64,000 nt of DNA from positions 372,001 through 436,000 of the forward strand of contig CANLZL010000003.1 of assembly GCA_947495575.1 (NCBI GenBank). Direction: 5' to 3'. The translations under genes and the position numbers were made by a program. The notes beneath the pieces were generated by a model. The model searched no databases, was not told where the DNA came from, and was given only the letters and a program-made list of their open reading frames with translations. This document shows, one piece after another, positions 8,936-17,692 of the stretch (its first letter is position 1; each line of letters opens with the position of its first letter). This DNA comes from an uncultured Nioella sp. (GTDB taxonomy: Bacteria > Pseudomonadota > Alphaproteobacteria > Rhodobacterales > Rhodobacteraceae).

Positions 8936-10108
8936 ATGCGATTGATTTCAGCGACCCTTTTGAGCCTTACCCTCGCCACTGGCGCTTTTGCGCAAAACTG
9001 CGGCGGCAGTTTTTCCGGTTTTGTCGATGGTTTACGGCAGGAAGCCCTGCAACGCGGACATTCACAAAGCCACGTTCAAAACTTCTTTAACGGCGTCAGT
9101 CAGGATCAGGCTACGTTGCGCGCCGACCGGGCACAGGGCATTTTCAGCCGTCCCTTCGTAGATTTTGCGCGCCGCCTTATCAGCCAAAACCGGATGGATC
9201 ATGGCCGCCGTAACGCAGAACGGTACCGCAGTGTTTTTGACCGGATGGAACGGGAATATGGCGTGTCGCGCGGGGTATTGCTGGCTTTTTGGGCCTTTGA
9301 GACTGATTTCGGCGCTTTCCAGGGGGATTACAATACGGTCAATTCCCTGATCACGCTGGCCCATGATTGTCGACGACCCGAATTGTTCCGCCCGCAAGTT
9401 TTTGCGGCCCTTGAGCTTTACGAACACGGCGACCTTGATCCTCGCCGCACGACCGGAGCCTGGGCTGGCGAAATCGGTATGGTGCAGATGCTGCCCGAGG
9501 ATATTCTGGCGCGCGGTGTTGACGGAGACGGTGATGGTCAGGTCGACCTGCAGGGCTCGGCCCCGGATGCCTTGCTTTCAGGCGCTAACCTGTTGCGTGA
9601 CTTAGGTTGGCGGGCCAATGAACCTTGGCTGGTCGAAGTGGACATGCCCGCGAGTTTTGACTGGTCACAGACCGGTCTGGATACAACCCGACGGGTTAGC
9701 CAGTGGGAGCAAATGGGCGTCCAGGCGCGGACAGGGTCCCTGCCATCGCGCAATTCGCAAGCCTCGATCCTGTTGCCCCAAGGGCGCAACGGGCCGACTT
9801 TCATGGCCTACCCGAATTATTCGGTGTTGTTCGAGTGGAACCAGAGCTTTGTTTACGTCACCACAGCCGCTTATTTCGCCACGCGACTGGAAGGCGCGCC
9901 AGTGTTTGACGCTGGCAATCCCGATACGGGGTTGGATCAAAACCAGATGCGTCAGTTGCAAACTCGCTTGACCGCGATGGGGTATGACGTGGGCGGTATC
10001 GACGGAATTCTGGGTGCGCGAACGCGGGCCGCCGTGCAGGCTGTCCAAGGGCAGCTTGGATTGCCTGCCGATGCCTGGCCGACCCCGGACCTGCTGCGCA
10101 GATTGTGA
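8936..10108 (+). CDS. mltB: lytic murein transglycosylase with peptidoglycan-binding domain
   Basis: A 390-residue secreted MltB-like transglycosylase that cleaves the glycan strand of peptidoglycan. Residues 1-19 are a signal peptide ending AFAQ. The catalytic domain (about 25-310) has the glutamate motif AFWAFETDFGAFQGDYNTVNSL near residue 120 and GEIGMVQMLPEDIL, the substrate-groove stretch. A PG_binding_1 domain fills the end: LQTRLTAMGYDVGGIDGILGARTRAAV. It has no lipobox, so it is periplasmic rather than lipid-anchored. It stands alone between cobD and a convergent orphan. Confidence 0.92.
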   Translation: MRLISATLLSLTLATGAFAQNCGGSFSGFVDGLRQEALQRGHSQSHVQNFFNGVSQDQATLRADRAQGIFSRPFVDFARRLISQNRMDHGRRNAERYRSVFDRMEREYGVSRGVLLAFWAFETDFGAFQGDYNTVNSLITLAHDCRRPELFRPQVFAALELYEHGDLDPRRTTGAWAGEIGMVQMLPEDILARGVDGDGDGQVDLQGSAPDALLSGANLLRDLGWRANEPWLVEVDMPASFDWSQTGLDTTRRVSQWEQMGVQARTGSLPSRNSQASILLPQGRNGPTFMAYPNYSVLFEWNQSFVYVTTAAYFATRLEGAPVFDAGNPDTGLDQNQMRQLQTRLTAMGYDVGGIDGILGARTRAAVQAVQGQLGLPADAWPTPDLLRRL

Positions 10109-10142
10109 GGATCGGGATCGCCGCCTGACGGCGTCGACCCGC

Positions 10143-10195
10143 GGGGGGATCCTCCCCCCGGCACCCCCCTGGGGTATTTTGACAAAGAAGAAGGG
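10143..10195 (+). repeat. dispersed extragenic repeat, copy 1 (hairpin plus 22-nt core)
   Basis: A GC-rich hairpin (GGGGGGA-TCC-TCCCCCC, 10143-10159) is followed by a 22-nt core at 10174-10195 that begins GTATTTTGACAAAG and ends AAGGG. The same 22 nt occur, identical but inverted, at 18165-18186, again next to a GC-rich hairpin in the same relative order. This copy lies 35-87 nt beyond the mltB stop. It may act as a transcript 3'-end element, but lacks a classic U-tract. Confidence 0.7.
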
Positions 10196-10305
10196 CGCGT
10201 TTTCCGTAGTCTTGTCCGTGGCAACGCGGCCCGATGATCCCTCCGTTAGGAGGGTGAAGAGGGTCGCCACCCCGGCGATCGGGCGAAGCCCCGGGCGCAA
10301 ACACA

Positions 10306-10698
10306 TTATGGCTCGGCAATGAAAACCGGCGGGCCTGTCAGAACTTCACGAATGGGAAAGCGCTGGTGATCTGCTGTGACCAAGATCAGTCGGCCCGCGT
10401 TTTCGACGAAACGGTCGCAGCGGTCAAACCCGTTGGCAAATTCAACGCACACGATACTGTCAGCCATGATTTTGAACTGACCATGAGCGCTGTCACCGCC
10501 CAGATAAGTATAGGTATAGCTCTCATCCTCGCCATAGTGCGATTGGCCATCATCGTAGAAACGCAGGGTTTGTCCAAGCAGGCGGTCGGACAGTTCAGTC
10601 GCCGAGAAGGTGATGTCTCCATCGCGCATGAACCAATCCTGTGCCGCGGCACTTTGCGCCAACAAGAGGCAAATCAGGGCTGAATATATGGCGCGCAT
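10306..10698 (-). CDS. hypothetical secreted protein
   Basis: A 130-residue protein with a signal peptide (residues 1-19, LICLLLAQSAAAQ). The mature part is about 110 residues with a single pair of cysteines (VCVEFANGFDRCDRF), likely a disulfide in the periplasm. It starts with DWFMRDGDITFSATELSDRLLGQTLRFYDDGQSHY, a pattern seen in short Rhodobacteraceae exported proteins that I cannot name. It is convergent with mltB and sits on the same strand as smc, downstream of it by 74 nt. No function can be given. Confidence 0.75.
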   Translation of the reverse strand: MRAIYSALICLLLAQSAAAQDWFMRDGDITFSATELSDRLLGQTLRFYDDGQSHYGEDESYTYTYLGGDSAHGQFKIMADSIVCVEFANGFDRCDRFVENAGRLILVTADHQRFPIREVLTGPPVFIAEP

Positions 10699-10772
10699 GG
10701 CGGCTCCTCCAAAGTTGAAGGAAGCTTAGTGGGAAAACCTGTCTGCGCCTTTACACAATCGCGCGACGAAGG

Positions 10773-13700
10773 TCAGGCGACCATCTGTTCGGCGCGTTTC
10801 AGGTCAACCGAGACCAATTGGCTTACGCCCTGTTCGGCCATCGTGACACCAAAAAGACGGTCCATCCGACTCATCGTAACTGCATGGTGTGTGATCATAA
10901 GGAACCGGGTTTCCGTCTGCCGGGTCATTTCGTCCAAAAGGTCACAAAACCGGGTGACATTGGCGTCATCCAGCGGCGCGTCGACCTCATCCAGCACGCA
11001 GATTGGCGCCGGATTGGCCAGGAAAACAGCAAAGATCAGCGCCAGCGCTGTCAGTGTTTGTTCCCCGCCGGACAGCAGCGACAGGGTGGCAAGTTTCTTA
11101 CCCGGCGGCTGACAGAGGATCTCCAGCCCTGCCTCAAGCGGATCGTCACTTTCGACCAATAGCAACTTGGCCTCACCACCGCCAAAAAGGTGTTTGAACA
11201 GCATGCCAAAATTGCTGTTCACCTCTTCAAACGCTGCCAAAAGACGTTCCCGGCCTTCACGGTTAAGACTGGAAATTCCGCCGCGCAGTTTGCGAATGGC
11301 CTCCTCAAGATCTTCCTTATCTGCGGTAAGGGTATCGCGTTCTTCGGCCACTTCGCGGGCATCTTCTTCGGCGCGTAGATTGACCGCGCCTAGGCTGTCG
11401 CGCTGGCGTCGCAAGCGCAGGACATCTGTTTCGATTTTTTCGGCGGAGGGCATTTTGGACGGGTCGGCGTCAAGCTGTTCCAAAAGCTTGGCGGGGCTAA
11501 CATCCATGTCTTCCATGATCCGCTCGGCAGCCGCATCCACGCCTTCGACGGCGCTGTCGCGCAGCGCCTCTGCCCGAGCCCGAAATTCACGGGCGAGTGA
11601 GGCCTCTCGCTCGCCTTCACGTTCGGCCAGTACTGCGTTTCTGAGGGCCGTTTCGCCAGTTGCCAAGGCGTCAGCGGCCGCTTTGCGGCGGGTTTCGGCC
11701 TCTTCGATCGTTGCGGCGAGTTTTTCTTTCTTAGCTGCAATTTCAGCGGGCGCTGCCTGGGCCGTTTCCAGTTCAACCTCGGATTCCGTCTTGCGAGCTT
11801 CAAGCTCAGCGATGCGCGAGGCAGCGTTTTCCAACCGTTTGCTCCACGTCGCCCGATCCTGCGCGATCTGTTTCAAGCGGGCATCACGGGCCTCGCCTGC
11901 GCGTTTCAGGTCTTCATGCGCACTGCGCGCGGCCATAAGGACCGTACGGGCTGCATCTGTTTCTGATTTTGCCGCATCAACTCGGGCGCGTGCAGCTGAC
12001 AGGTCTTCCAATGCGGCCTGCGCGGCGCGCGCTTCGGCCAGATGTTGGCCAGCGGTGGCGGCTTCATCTGCGTGGCGGGTTGCGGCCCCGGTCAGTGTTT
12101 CCAATTTGCCTTCAAGGATATTGCGATCTGCCTCGGCGCGTGAAAAGGCGCGGCTGGCTTCAGTCACTTGTTGATCGGCAGCGCGGCGGGCGGCGCGGGC
12201 GGCTTTGTCTGCCTCGGTTAGTTCGGCCAGACGTTTGGCATTGGCCTCATGCATAGTGCGGGCGCGTTCTGCCGTGACCGACGCTCGCTCCAGTTCCGCA
12301 CTTAACTGGTTCAGTTGGTTGGCCTGCTCAAGCCGTCGTGCCGCGGTGGAAGAGCCATCGGCGGCAGCAAGTGCATAGCCATCCCAACGCCAGAGGTCAC
12401 CCGATTTGCTAACCAGACGCTGGCCGGGAAGCAATGCCGCTTGCAGCGACCCGCTGTCGCCATCCTGCACAACGCCCACTTGCCGCAAGCGGCGCGCAAG
12501 CGCGGGCGGGGCATCAACATATTCGGCCAATGAAATAGTGCCGCCCGGCAGGGGCGCCGGGGCATCATATTGCGGCAATGTGGTCCAGCCGGTGGCGCCA
12601 CCGCTGGTCTCCGGGGCCTTCAGGTCATCGGCCAGCGCCGCACCCACGGCGGCCTCATACCCGGGAGCAGCACGGACACGGTCCAACAACTGACCTTCGG
12701 TGCCGCGTTCGCGCTCCAACAGTTTGGACAGCGCGCGCACCTCCGCATCCAGCGTATTCCATTCGCCTTCTGCCTCGGCGCGGGCGGTGCGGGCCTCACC
12801 CTCTGCCGCCTGGGCGTTGGCACGGGCGGCTTCGGTCTCGGTCAACGTATCTTCGGCGCGGGCCGCAAGATCCGTGGCGGCGGCTAACGTGGCCTCTGCG
12901 GTTTTGTGGTCTTCCGCAAGTTGCGCAAGCCGGGCTTCGGCCTGTTCAGCCTCAGCGCGTGCTTTTTCGGCTTCGCGACCGTGACGGTCAGCCGCTTTGG
13001 CGGTGTCATCGACCAAGCGCTGCGCTGATTGGTGGCGCGCGGCAAGGCGGGCGGCCTCTTCGGTTAGGCGGGAATGCACCGCTTCCTGCTCGGCCAGGGA
13101 TTGCGTTGCGCCTTCCACTTCGTGCATTGCGGTATTGAGTGCGTCCTGATGGCCGTTTCCGGCCTGCTCCAGTTCGTTTTGTTCGCCCGTAAGCCGATCA
13201 ATCGTGTCGCCCGCATCGGCATTGAGGTTGGCCTCGCGCGTCAGGTCCTTAGTCAGTTGCGCGATACGGTTTGTCAGGGTTTCGATGGCGCGAATGGCGC
13301 GCTTTTCCTCATCGCTGACGGAATCACGCTCAACCGTGACGCGCTGCAAAAGCGCGGCGGCGATAGCCTCTTCTTCGCGCAGGGGCGGTACCGCGGCTTC
13401 AGCCGTTTCGCGGGCTTTGGTCGTGTGTCGTGCGGCGGATTCAGATTTGGAGGCGGCGGTGACGGCCCCCCGCAGGGCGGTTTCGGCCTCAGCCCGCGCT
13501 TCATCCGCTTCTTTCCAGCGGCGATATAGCAACAACCCCTCAGCCTGCCGCAATTCGGTCCCGATCTCGCGATAACGCGCGGCTTGCTTGGCTTGCCGGG
13601 TCAATTGGCCCAGTTGAGTGCCAAGCTGGTCAAGCACATCGTCAATACGGGCCAGATTGGTTTCGGCGCCTTTCAGCTTCAACTCAGCCTCGTGGCGACG

Positions 13701-14225
13701 CTGATAGAGGCCGGAAATACCTGCCGCCTCCTCCAGAATACGGCGACGCGCCTTTGGCTTGGCGTTGATCAGTTCCGAGATTTGACCCTGCCGGACAAGA
13801 GCGGGCGAATGCGCGCCGGTCGAGGCATCGGCAAACAGCATCTGCACATCGCGGGCCCGCACATCTTTGCCATTTGTTTTGTAGGCAGAGCCCGCATCGC
13901 GCGTGATGCGGCGGTTGACCTCCAGCAGATCGGAGTCGTTGAAGGCAGCGGGCGCAAGACGATCTGTGTTATCGATCGTCAGGGCGACCTCTGCGAAATT
14001 TCGGGCGGGTCGGGATGAGGCACCGGCAAAGATCACGTCATCCATCCCTGATCCGCGCATCGCGGTAGGGCGGTTTTCACCCATAACCCAACGAAGCGCT
14101 TCCAGGAGGTTGGATTTGCCACAGCCATTGGGGCCGACCACGCCGGTCAGACCATCTGCAATGATCAGATCGGTTGGATCGACAAAGCTTTTGAACCCGT
14201 TCAGCCGAAGCTTGGAAAATCGCAC
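10773..14225 (-). CDS. smc: chromosome segregation ATPase SMC
   Basis: A 1150-residue condensin subunit that organises the chromosome with ScpA/ScpB. Walker A is GPNGCGKSNL at residues 31-40, and the Q-loop region ADASTGAHSPALVRQGQISELINAKP follows. Two long Ala/Glu-rich coiled coils flank the hinge near 500-600. The C-terminal head has the ABC signature LSLLSGGEQTLTALAL and Walker B PICVLDEVDAPLDDANV. Length is typical for bacterial SMC. The start codon is GTG at 14225. scpA/scpB are not nearby. The reading frame is intact through the repetitive coiled coil. Confidence 0.97.
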   Translation of the reverse strand: MRFSKLRLNGFKSFVDPTDLIIADGLTGVVGPNGCGKSNLLEALRWVMGENRPTAMRGSGMDDVIFAGASSRPARNFAEVALTIDNTDRLAPAAFNDSDLLEVNRRITRDAGSAYKTNGKDVRARDVQMLFADASTGAHSPALVRQGQISELINAKPKARRRILEEAAGISGLYQRRHEAELKLKGAETNLARIDDVLDQLGTQLGQLTRQAKQAARYREIGTELRQAEGLLLYRRWKEADEARAEAETALRGAVTAASKSESAARHTTKARETAEAAVPPLREEEAIAAALLQRVTVERDSVSDEEKRAIRAIETLTNRIAQLTKDLTREANLNADAGDTIDRLTGEQNELEQAGNGHQDALNTAMHEVEGATQSLAEQEAVHSRLTEEAARLAARHQSAQRLVDDTAKAADRHGREAEKARAEAEQAEARLAQLAEDHKTAEATLAAATDLAARAEDTLTETEAARANAQAAEGEARTARAEAEGEWNTLDAEVRALSKLLERERGTEGQLLDRVRAAPGYEAAVGAALADDLKAPETSGGATGWTTLPQYDAPAPLPGGTISLAEYVDAPPALARRLRQVGVVQDGDSGSLQAALLPGQRLVSKSGDLWRWDGYALAAADGSSTAARRLEQANQLNQLSAELERASVTAERARTMHEANAKRLAELTEADKAARAARRAADQQVTEASRAFSRAEADRNILEGKLETLTGAATRHADEAATAGQHLAEARAAQAALEDLSAARARVDAAKSETDAARTVLMAARSAHEDLKRAGEARDARLKQIAQDRATWSKRLENAASRIAELEARKTESEVELETAQAAPAEIAAKKEKLAATIEEAETRRKAAADALATGETALRNAVLAEREGEREASLAREFRARAEALRDSAVEGVDAAAERIMEDMDVSPAKLLEQLDADPSKMPSAEKIETDVLRLRRQRDSLGAVNLRAEEDAREVAEERDTLTADKEDLEEAIRKLRGGISSLNREGRERLLAAFEEVNSNFGMLFKHLFGGGEAKLLLVESDDPLEAGLEILCQPPGKKLATLSLLSGGEQTLTALALIFAVFLANPAPICVLDEVDAPLDDANVTRFCDLLDEMTRQTETRFLMITHHAVTMSRMDRLFGVTMAEQGVSQLVSVDLKRAEQMVA

Positions 14226-14353
14226 GTGGAACGCCTGTTGCTGCCCTTTATTGGCTTAGGAGTGTTTCCGAGGGGACCCGCGCGAGTCAACAGGTTTGCC
14301 CCGCATATCGCGGGTTCCTGCTATTTATCCACAAGATATGGGCCATTTTTGGC

Positions 14354-14650
14354 CTATTCGCAGTCCAGATCGGCACGCATGACATTGGTGTCGCCCCGCA
14401 AGCTATCTTCGATCACGCTACAGCCCGAAACTTGCTCCATCGCCAAACGCGCATGCGGGTAAATCTGCCCAATGCCAGGGTTCCAGGTCATGTTGGTGCG
14501 GATAGCCTCGGCCCGCGTGCCGCGAATACGGACAGAGAATTCCATCCCGCCTGATCGGATATGAACCGGCGTTTCGCCCATCATCGCGGGGCTGGGACTG
14601 TCGCAGGCGGTCAACAGAAGGACGGGCAAGAGCAAAGCAAGACGTATCAT
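14354..14650 (-). CDS. small lipoprotein, hypothetical
   Basis: A 98-residue protein with a short signal peptide and lipobox: LLLPVLLLTAC puts the lipidated Cys at residue 16, followed by DSP. The mature domain (about 80 residues) contains VHIRSGGMEFSVRIRGTRAEAIRTNMTWNPGIGQIYPHARLAMEQVSGC and a second Cys near the C-terminus. Asp at +2 could signal inner-membrane retention. No family is recognised. It lies upstream of smc on the same strand, 128 bp away. Confidence 0.75.
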   Translation of the reverse strand: MIRLALLLPVLLLTACDSPSPAMMGETPVHIRSGGMEFSVRIRGTRAEAIRTNMTWNPGIGQIYPHARLAMEQVSGCSVIEDSLRGDTNVMRADLDCE

Positions 14651-14685
14651 TTCGTAAACCTGCCCGGAGTTTGGTTAACGCCGAG

Positions 14686-14758
14686 TTAATTGACTGCGTC
14701 AACTTTTCTCGTTGCGCGTCTCGCCTTCCATCTCTATTTAGTTGTCAACGTCAATTAA
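14686..14758. promoter_or_regulatory. paired operator-like sites before the 10-TM gene
   Basis: TTAATTGAC (14686) and GTCAATTAA (14750) form a perfect 9-bp inverted repeat about 55 bp apart. Each is part of a similar 13-mer, TTGACTGCGTCAA at 14690 and TTGTCAACGTCAA at 14742, spaced 52 bp, close to five helical turns. This looks like a two-site operator in the divergent region between the lipoprotein gene and the membrane gene at 14777. The 5+3+5 spacing is not a standard FNR box. Confidence 0.4.
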
Positions 14759-14776
14759 GTTGTGAGGAGCGATGCC

Positions 14777-15970
14777 ATGTCTGTCGCCGACCAAAAATAC
14801 TCGCCGCTCTACTTCCTTGCGTCGCTTGGCGCGGGCGGCCTGACCGTAACCTTCTTCATGTGGCTGATGTTTTGGGTACCGCATCCCGGACGACCAGTGC
14901 CGATATTCGAGGATAATCTGGCGCTGCTGACTTCTGGCACATGGGCGCAGCAGGCCATGATCCTTGGTGCCATGGCTGGGATCTCGATTTTTGGATTCCT
15001 CAACCTAAGGCTTCTGGCTTTCAACCTCGGCCGCTTCTCCACCTTCCGAAAATCCGAAGGTTTCGCCACCTTTTTCGCCAGCAATGCGGGCAGTCAAATC
15101 CTGGCAATGCCTCTGGCGCTGGCCATGTCGGTCAATGCGTTGTTCATCCTTGGACTGACCTTTGTGCCGGGTCTCTGGGGCATCGTCGAATATCTTTTCC
15201 CTGCCGCCATGGCCGCCTTTGGCGTCATCGGCGTGATCGCATTGCGCCAACTGGGCGGGTTCATCGGCGATCGCATCGCTAAGGGCGGATTTAACTGCGA
15301 GGCCAATAATTCCTTCGCGCAAATGCTGCCCGCCTTTTCACTGGCCATGGTCTCGGTCGGTTTCGCGGCACCGTCGGCAATGTCCGGCAACCCGGTAACC
15401 GCCGGCGCCAGCATCGTTTTGGCCACGTTCTTCATGATCGCCGCGCTGATCCCGGCCATTCTGGCGCTGATCCTTGGCACCCGGTCGATGATGGAAAACG
15501 GCATCAATGAAGAGGCCGCGCCGACCCTGATGGTGGTGATCCCTCTGATGACGGTTCTGGGCATCGCGATGATGCGAATGAACCACGGGTTGCATATGCA
15601 TTTTGAAAGCCACAGCAGTGCGGGCGATACTTTGACCCTGCTGACGCGGCTGATCTCGATTGAAGTGGTATTCGCCCTGATCGGCCTCGCGGTGATTTCG
15701 CGCATCGGTTATGCCAAGCGGTTCCTGTCCGGGCCGGACGCCTCTGCCGGCTCCTATGCGCTGGTCTGCCCCGGAGTTGCCCTGTCGGTGATGACGCATT
15801 TCTGGCTGAACAAGGGTCTGGTTACAGCCGGAATCGTTGCCAAGTTTTCGGCCACGTATTGGGCGATCTCAGCCGTAGCTGTCGGCCTGCAAATCGCCAT
15901 GATCGTGTTGATCTGGATGCTGGGCCGCAAACATTTCGCCAAGATCCCGGAAAACGCCCTGCCTGCGTAA
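14777..15970 (+). CDS. polytopic membrane protein, TDT/SLAC1-like
   Basis: A 397-residue inner-membrane protein with about ten hydrophobic segments spread over its full length and short loops. Features include FFMWLMFWVPHPGRPVPIFED near residue 30 and SFAQMLPAFSLAMVSVGFAAPSAMSG mid-protein. The count and length recall the tellurite-resistance/dicarboxylate (TDT, SLAC1-like) transporters and related Roseobacter proteins, but I see no diagnostic motif, so the substrate is unknown. ATG at 14777 is chosen over the GTG at 14762 because GAGGAG (14764-14769) lies 7 nt before it. lrgAB follow on the same strand 74 nt downstream. Confidence 0.7.
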   Translation: MSVADQKYSPLYFLASLGAGGLTVTFFMWLMFWVPHPGRPVPIFEDNLALLTSGTWAQQAMILGAMAGISIFGFLNLRLLAFNLGRFSTFRKSEGFATFFASNAGSQILAMPLALAMSVNALFILGLTFVPGLWGIVEYLFPAAMAAFGVIGVIALRQLGGFIGDRIAKGGFNCEANNSFAQMLPAFSLAMVSVGFAAPSAMSGNPVTAGASIVLATFFMIAALIPAILALILGTRSMMENGINEEAAPTLMVVIPLMTVLGIAMMRMNHGLHMHFESHSSAGDTLTLLTRLISIEVVFALIGLAVISRIGYAKRFLSGPDASAGSYALVCPGVALSVMTHFWLNKGLVTAGIVAKFSATYWAISAVAVGLQIAMIVLIWMLGRKHFAKIPENALPA

Positions 15971-15998
15971 GATGTGTCCCCTCTGTCGCAGGGCGTTC

Positions 15999-16044
15999 GG
16001 CCCCGTTATGGTCCTGTCCATCGGATCAGAGCGGGGCCATTTTT
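15999..16044 (+). terminator. hairpin plus T-run abutting the lrgA start
   Basis: GGCCCCG (15999-16005) pairs with CGGGGCC (16032-16038) around a 26-nt loop and is followed by ATTTTT ending one base before the lrgA ATG. It can serve as a weak terminator for the 10-TM gene. The 3' arm also contains the only purine-rich stretch that could act as the lrgA ribosome-binding site, so it may instead control lrgA translation. Confidence 0.45.
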
Positions 16045-16398
16045 ATGTTGTTTCACATCACCATTCTTTTGGTGTTCCAGTTGATAGGTGAGGTCGCAAG
16101 CCGCACCGTTTTGCCGGTCTTGCCCGGCCCCGTCATCGGCATGGTTTTGCTGCTTCTGGCACTGACCGTCATGCCGAAATTCGCCGAGAATTTTCGCGCA
16201 ACCGCCAATGGTCTTCTTTCGCATCTTTCCCTGCTGTTTGTGCCCGCAGGCGTGGGTGTCGTCAGTCACATGGAGTTGTTGACCCAATCCGGCCCGGCCA
16301 TCCTGATCGCCGTTTTATCCTCAACAATCGCGGCCATCGCCGTAGGGGCGCTTGCCTTTGTGGGCGTAGCCAAAGCGTTAGGACAAAACCATGACTGA
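16045..16398 (+). CDS. lrgA: LrgA/CidA family membrane protein
   Basis: A 117-residue holin-like protein with four predicted membrane helices. The family hallmarks are the early loop SRTVLPVLPGPVIGMVLLLLAL and the FVPAGVGVVSHMELL segment near residue 75. In other bacteria CidA/LrgA-LrgB systems affect murein hydrolase activity and export of central metabolites such as pyruvate or glycolate. ATG at 16045 is the first start that fits family length; an upstream extension would run through an intergenic hairpin. It overlaps lrgB by 8 nt. Confidence 0.88.
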   Translation: MLFHITILLVFQLIGEVASRTVLPVLPGPVIGMVLLLLALTVMPKFAENFRATANGLLSHLSLLFVPAGVGVVSHMELLTQSGPAILIAVLSSTIAAIAVGALAFVGVAKALGQNHD

Positions 16399-17104
16399 CG
16401 TTTGGCAGCTTTGGACTTATCTCAGCGAGGGCCCGCTGGTCTGGCTGACCGCAACACTCATCGCCTATCTGATCGCCGATCAGATCTCGCACGCCACAGG
16501 GCGTTCCGCTCTGGCCAATCCGGTGTTAATCGCGGTTGCCTTGCTGGCTGTCGTCTTGTCGGTCACTGCCACCCCCTATGAAACCTATTTTGAAGGCGCG
16601 CAGTTCGTGCATTTTTTGCTTGGCCCAGCAACGGTTGCCTTGGCAGCACCCCTTCATGCCAATCTGGGCCGGGTGCGTGAGTCGATCCTTCCAATGGCCG
16701 CGGCGCTGTTGGCCGGTTCGGTCACCGCAATTCTGGTCGCTGTTGGTGTGGGGGTCGCCTTGGGCCTTGATCACGCGGTCCTGATGTCTCTGGCCCCAAA
16801 ATCGGCCACGGCCCCGGTCGCGATGGGTGTCAGTGAGCAACTGGGCGCGGCCCCGGCGCTGACGGCGATCATGGTCCTGATGACGGGTGTCAGCGGCGCC
16901 ATTCTTGCAACACCACTTTTGGGCCTGATGCGCATCCGCAGTGACCGCGCCCGTGGCTTTGCGCTTGGTGTTACCGCACATGGAATTGGCACCGCCCGCG
17001 CCTTTCAACTCAATGAAACCGCAGGCGTTTTTTCGGGAATCGGTATGGGGTTAAATGCTATTTTGACTGCCATTTTGGCGCCGTTGATCCTGGTCCTCTT
17101 CTGA
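16391..17104 (+). CDS. lrgB: LrgB/CidB family membrane protein
   Basis: A 237-residue membrane partner of LrgA. Typical conserved features are the LGPATVALAAPLHANLGRVRESILP block near residue 78, MSLAPKSATAPVAMGVSEQLGAAPALTAIMV near 133, and the terminal ARGFALGVTAHGIGTARAFQLNETAGVFSGIGMGLNAI. The ATG lies inside the lrgA coding end (ATGACTGA) with AGGA upstream, so the two are cotranslated. The pair probably forms an inner-membrane transporter or holin-antiholin-like system; the substrate here is unknown. Confidence 0.92.
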   Translation: MTDVWQLWTYLSEGPLVWLTATLIAYLIADQISHATGRSALANPVLIAVALLAVVLSVTATPYETYFEGAQFVHFLLGPATVALAAPLHANLGRVRESILPMAAALLAGSVTAILVAVGVGVALGLDHAVLMSLAPKSATAPVAMGVSEQLGAAPALTAIMVLMTGVSGAILATPLLGLMRIRSDRARGFALGVTAHGIGTARAFQLNETAGVFSGIGMGLNAILTAILAPLILVLF

Positions 17105-17122
17105 TCCAACACCAAAATTCCG

Positions 17123-17154
17123 ATCATTTTGCCGTGAAACGGGTCCAAAATGAT
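17123..17154. terminator. 9-bp hairpin after lrgB
   Basis: ATCATTTTG (17123-17131) and CAAAATGAT (17146-17154) form a perfect stem with a 14-nt loop 19 nt after the lrgB stop. No T-run follows, so it may be a factor-dependent terminator or an RNA-stabilising end. It lies in the 228-bp gap before rsfS; the remainder of that gap contains only an unlikely N-terminal extension of rsfS. Confidence 0.4.
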
Positions 17155-17332
17155 GCATTCGGGCCACTCCTCGCGACCAGTTTACGGGGCGGTAGAATTG
17201 TTATCGCCACAATCGGGTGCTACATTTGACCTATCTCAGCGCCGGGGATTTCTGCGGCGCGTCACGAAGGAGGACAAAGTCCTGACTGGACAAGTTCAAG
17301 CGGCCAATATCCAGGCCGCCCCCGAGGTGCCG

Positions 17333-17683
17333 ATGGCGCACCCGACCCAAGAGCTGACGAGCGAAAACCTCCTCGATCAGATTCTCAACTCTCTCACCGA
17401 TGACAAAGCGGAAGAGGTCGTGAAAATCGACCTGCGCGGCAAGACGGAAGTGGCCGACTATATGGTCATCGCGTCCGGCCGTTCGACCCGTCAGGTCTCG
17501 GCCATGAGCGAGAAACTTGCCGACCGACTGAAGCAGCGCTTCGGTTTGGTTGTCCGTTCGGAGGGCAAGGAAACGGGCGATTGGGTTCTGATCGATACCG
17601 GGGATGTAATTGTGCATATTTTCCGCCCTGAAGTGCGGGATTTTTATCAGCTTGAGAAGATGTGGCAGCCGCAGGGCAGCTAG
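17333..17683 (+). CDS. rsfS: ribosome silencing factor RsfS
   Basis: Binds uL14 and blocks joining of 30S and 50S subunits under starvation. The 116-residue form starting MAHPTQELTSENLLDQI has family length; its core contains KAEEVVKIDLRGKTEVADYMVIASG, RSTRQVSAMSEKLAD and GDWVLIDTGDVIVHIFRPEVRDFYQLEKMW. ATG 17333 has GAGG 5 nt upstream. The frame is open back to 17150, and a strong AAGGAGGA at 17267-17274 precedes only a CTG (17282) in frame, so a longer non-AUG form cannot be excluded. rlmH follows after 9 nt, a pairing seen across bacteria. Confidence 0.93.
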   Translation: MAHPTQELTSENLLDQILNSLTDDKAEEVVKIDLRGKTEVADYMVIASGRSTRQVSAMSEKLADRLKQRFGLVVRSEGKETGDWVLIDTGDVIVHIFRPEVRDFYQLEKMWQPQGS

Positions 17684-17692
17684 GGCTTTCTC

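Noticed and set aside
14690-14702. FNR box before the 10-TM gene
   Set aside because: TTGAC-N3-GTCAA has the wrong spacing (consensus is TTGAT-N4-ATCAA).
17150-17332. N-terminal extension of RsfS to 177 residues
   Set aside because: The extra sequence is unlike the family and runs through a probable promoter/leader region; the 116-residue form fits the family.
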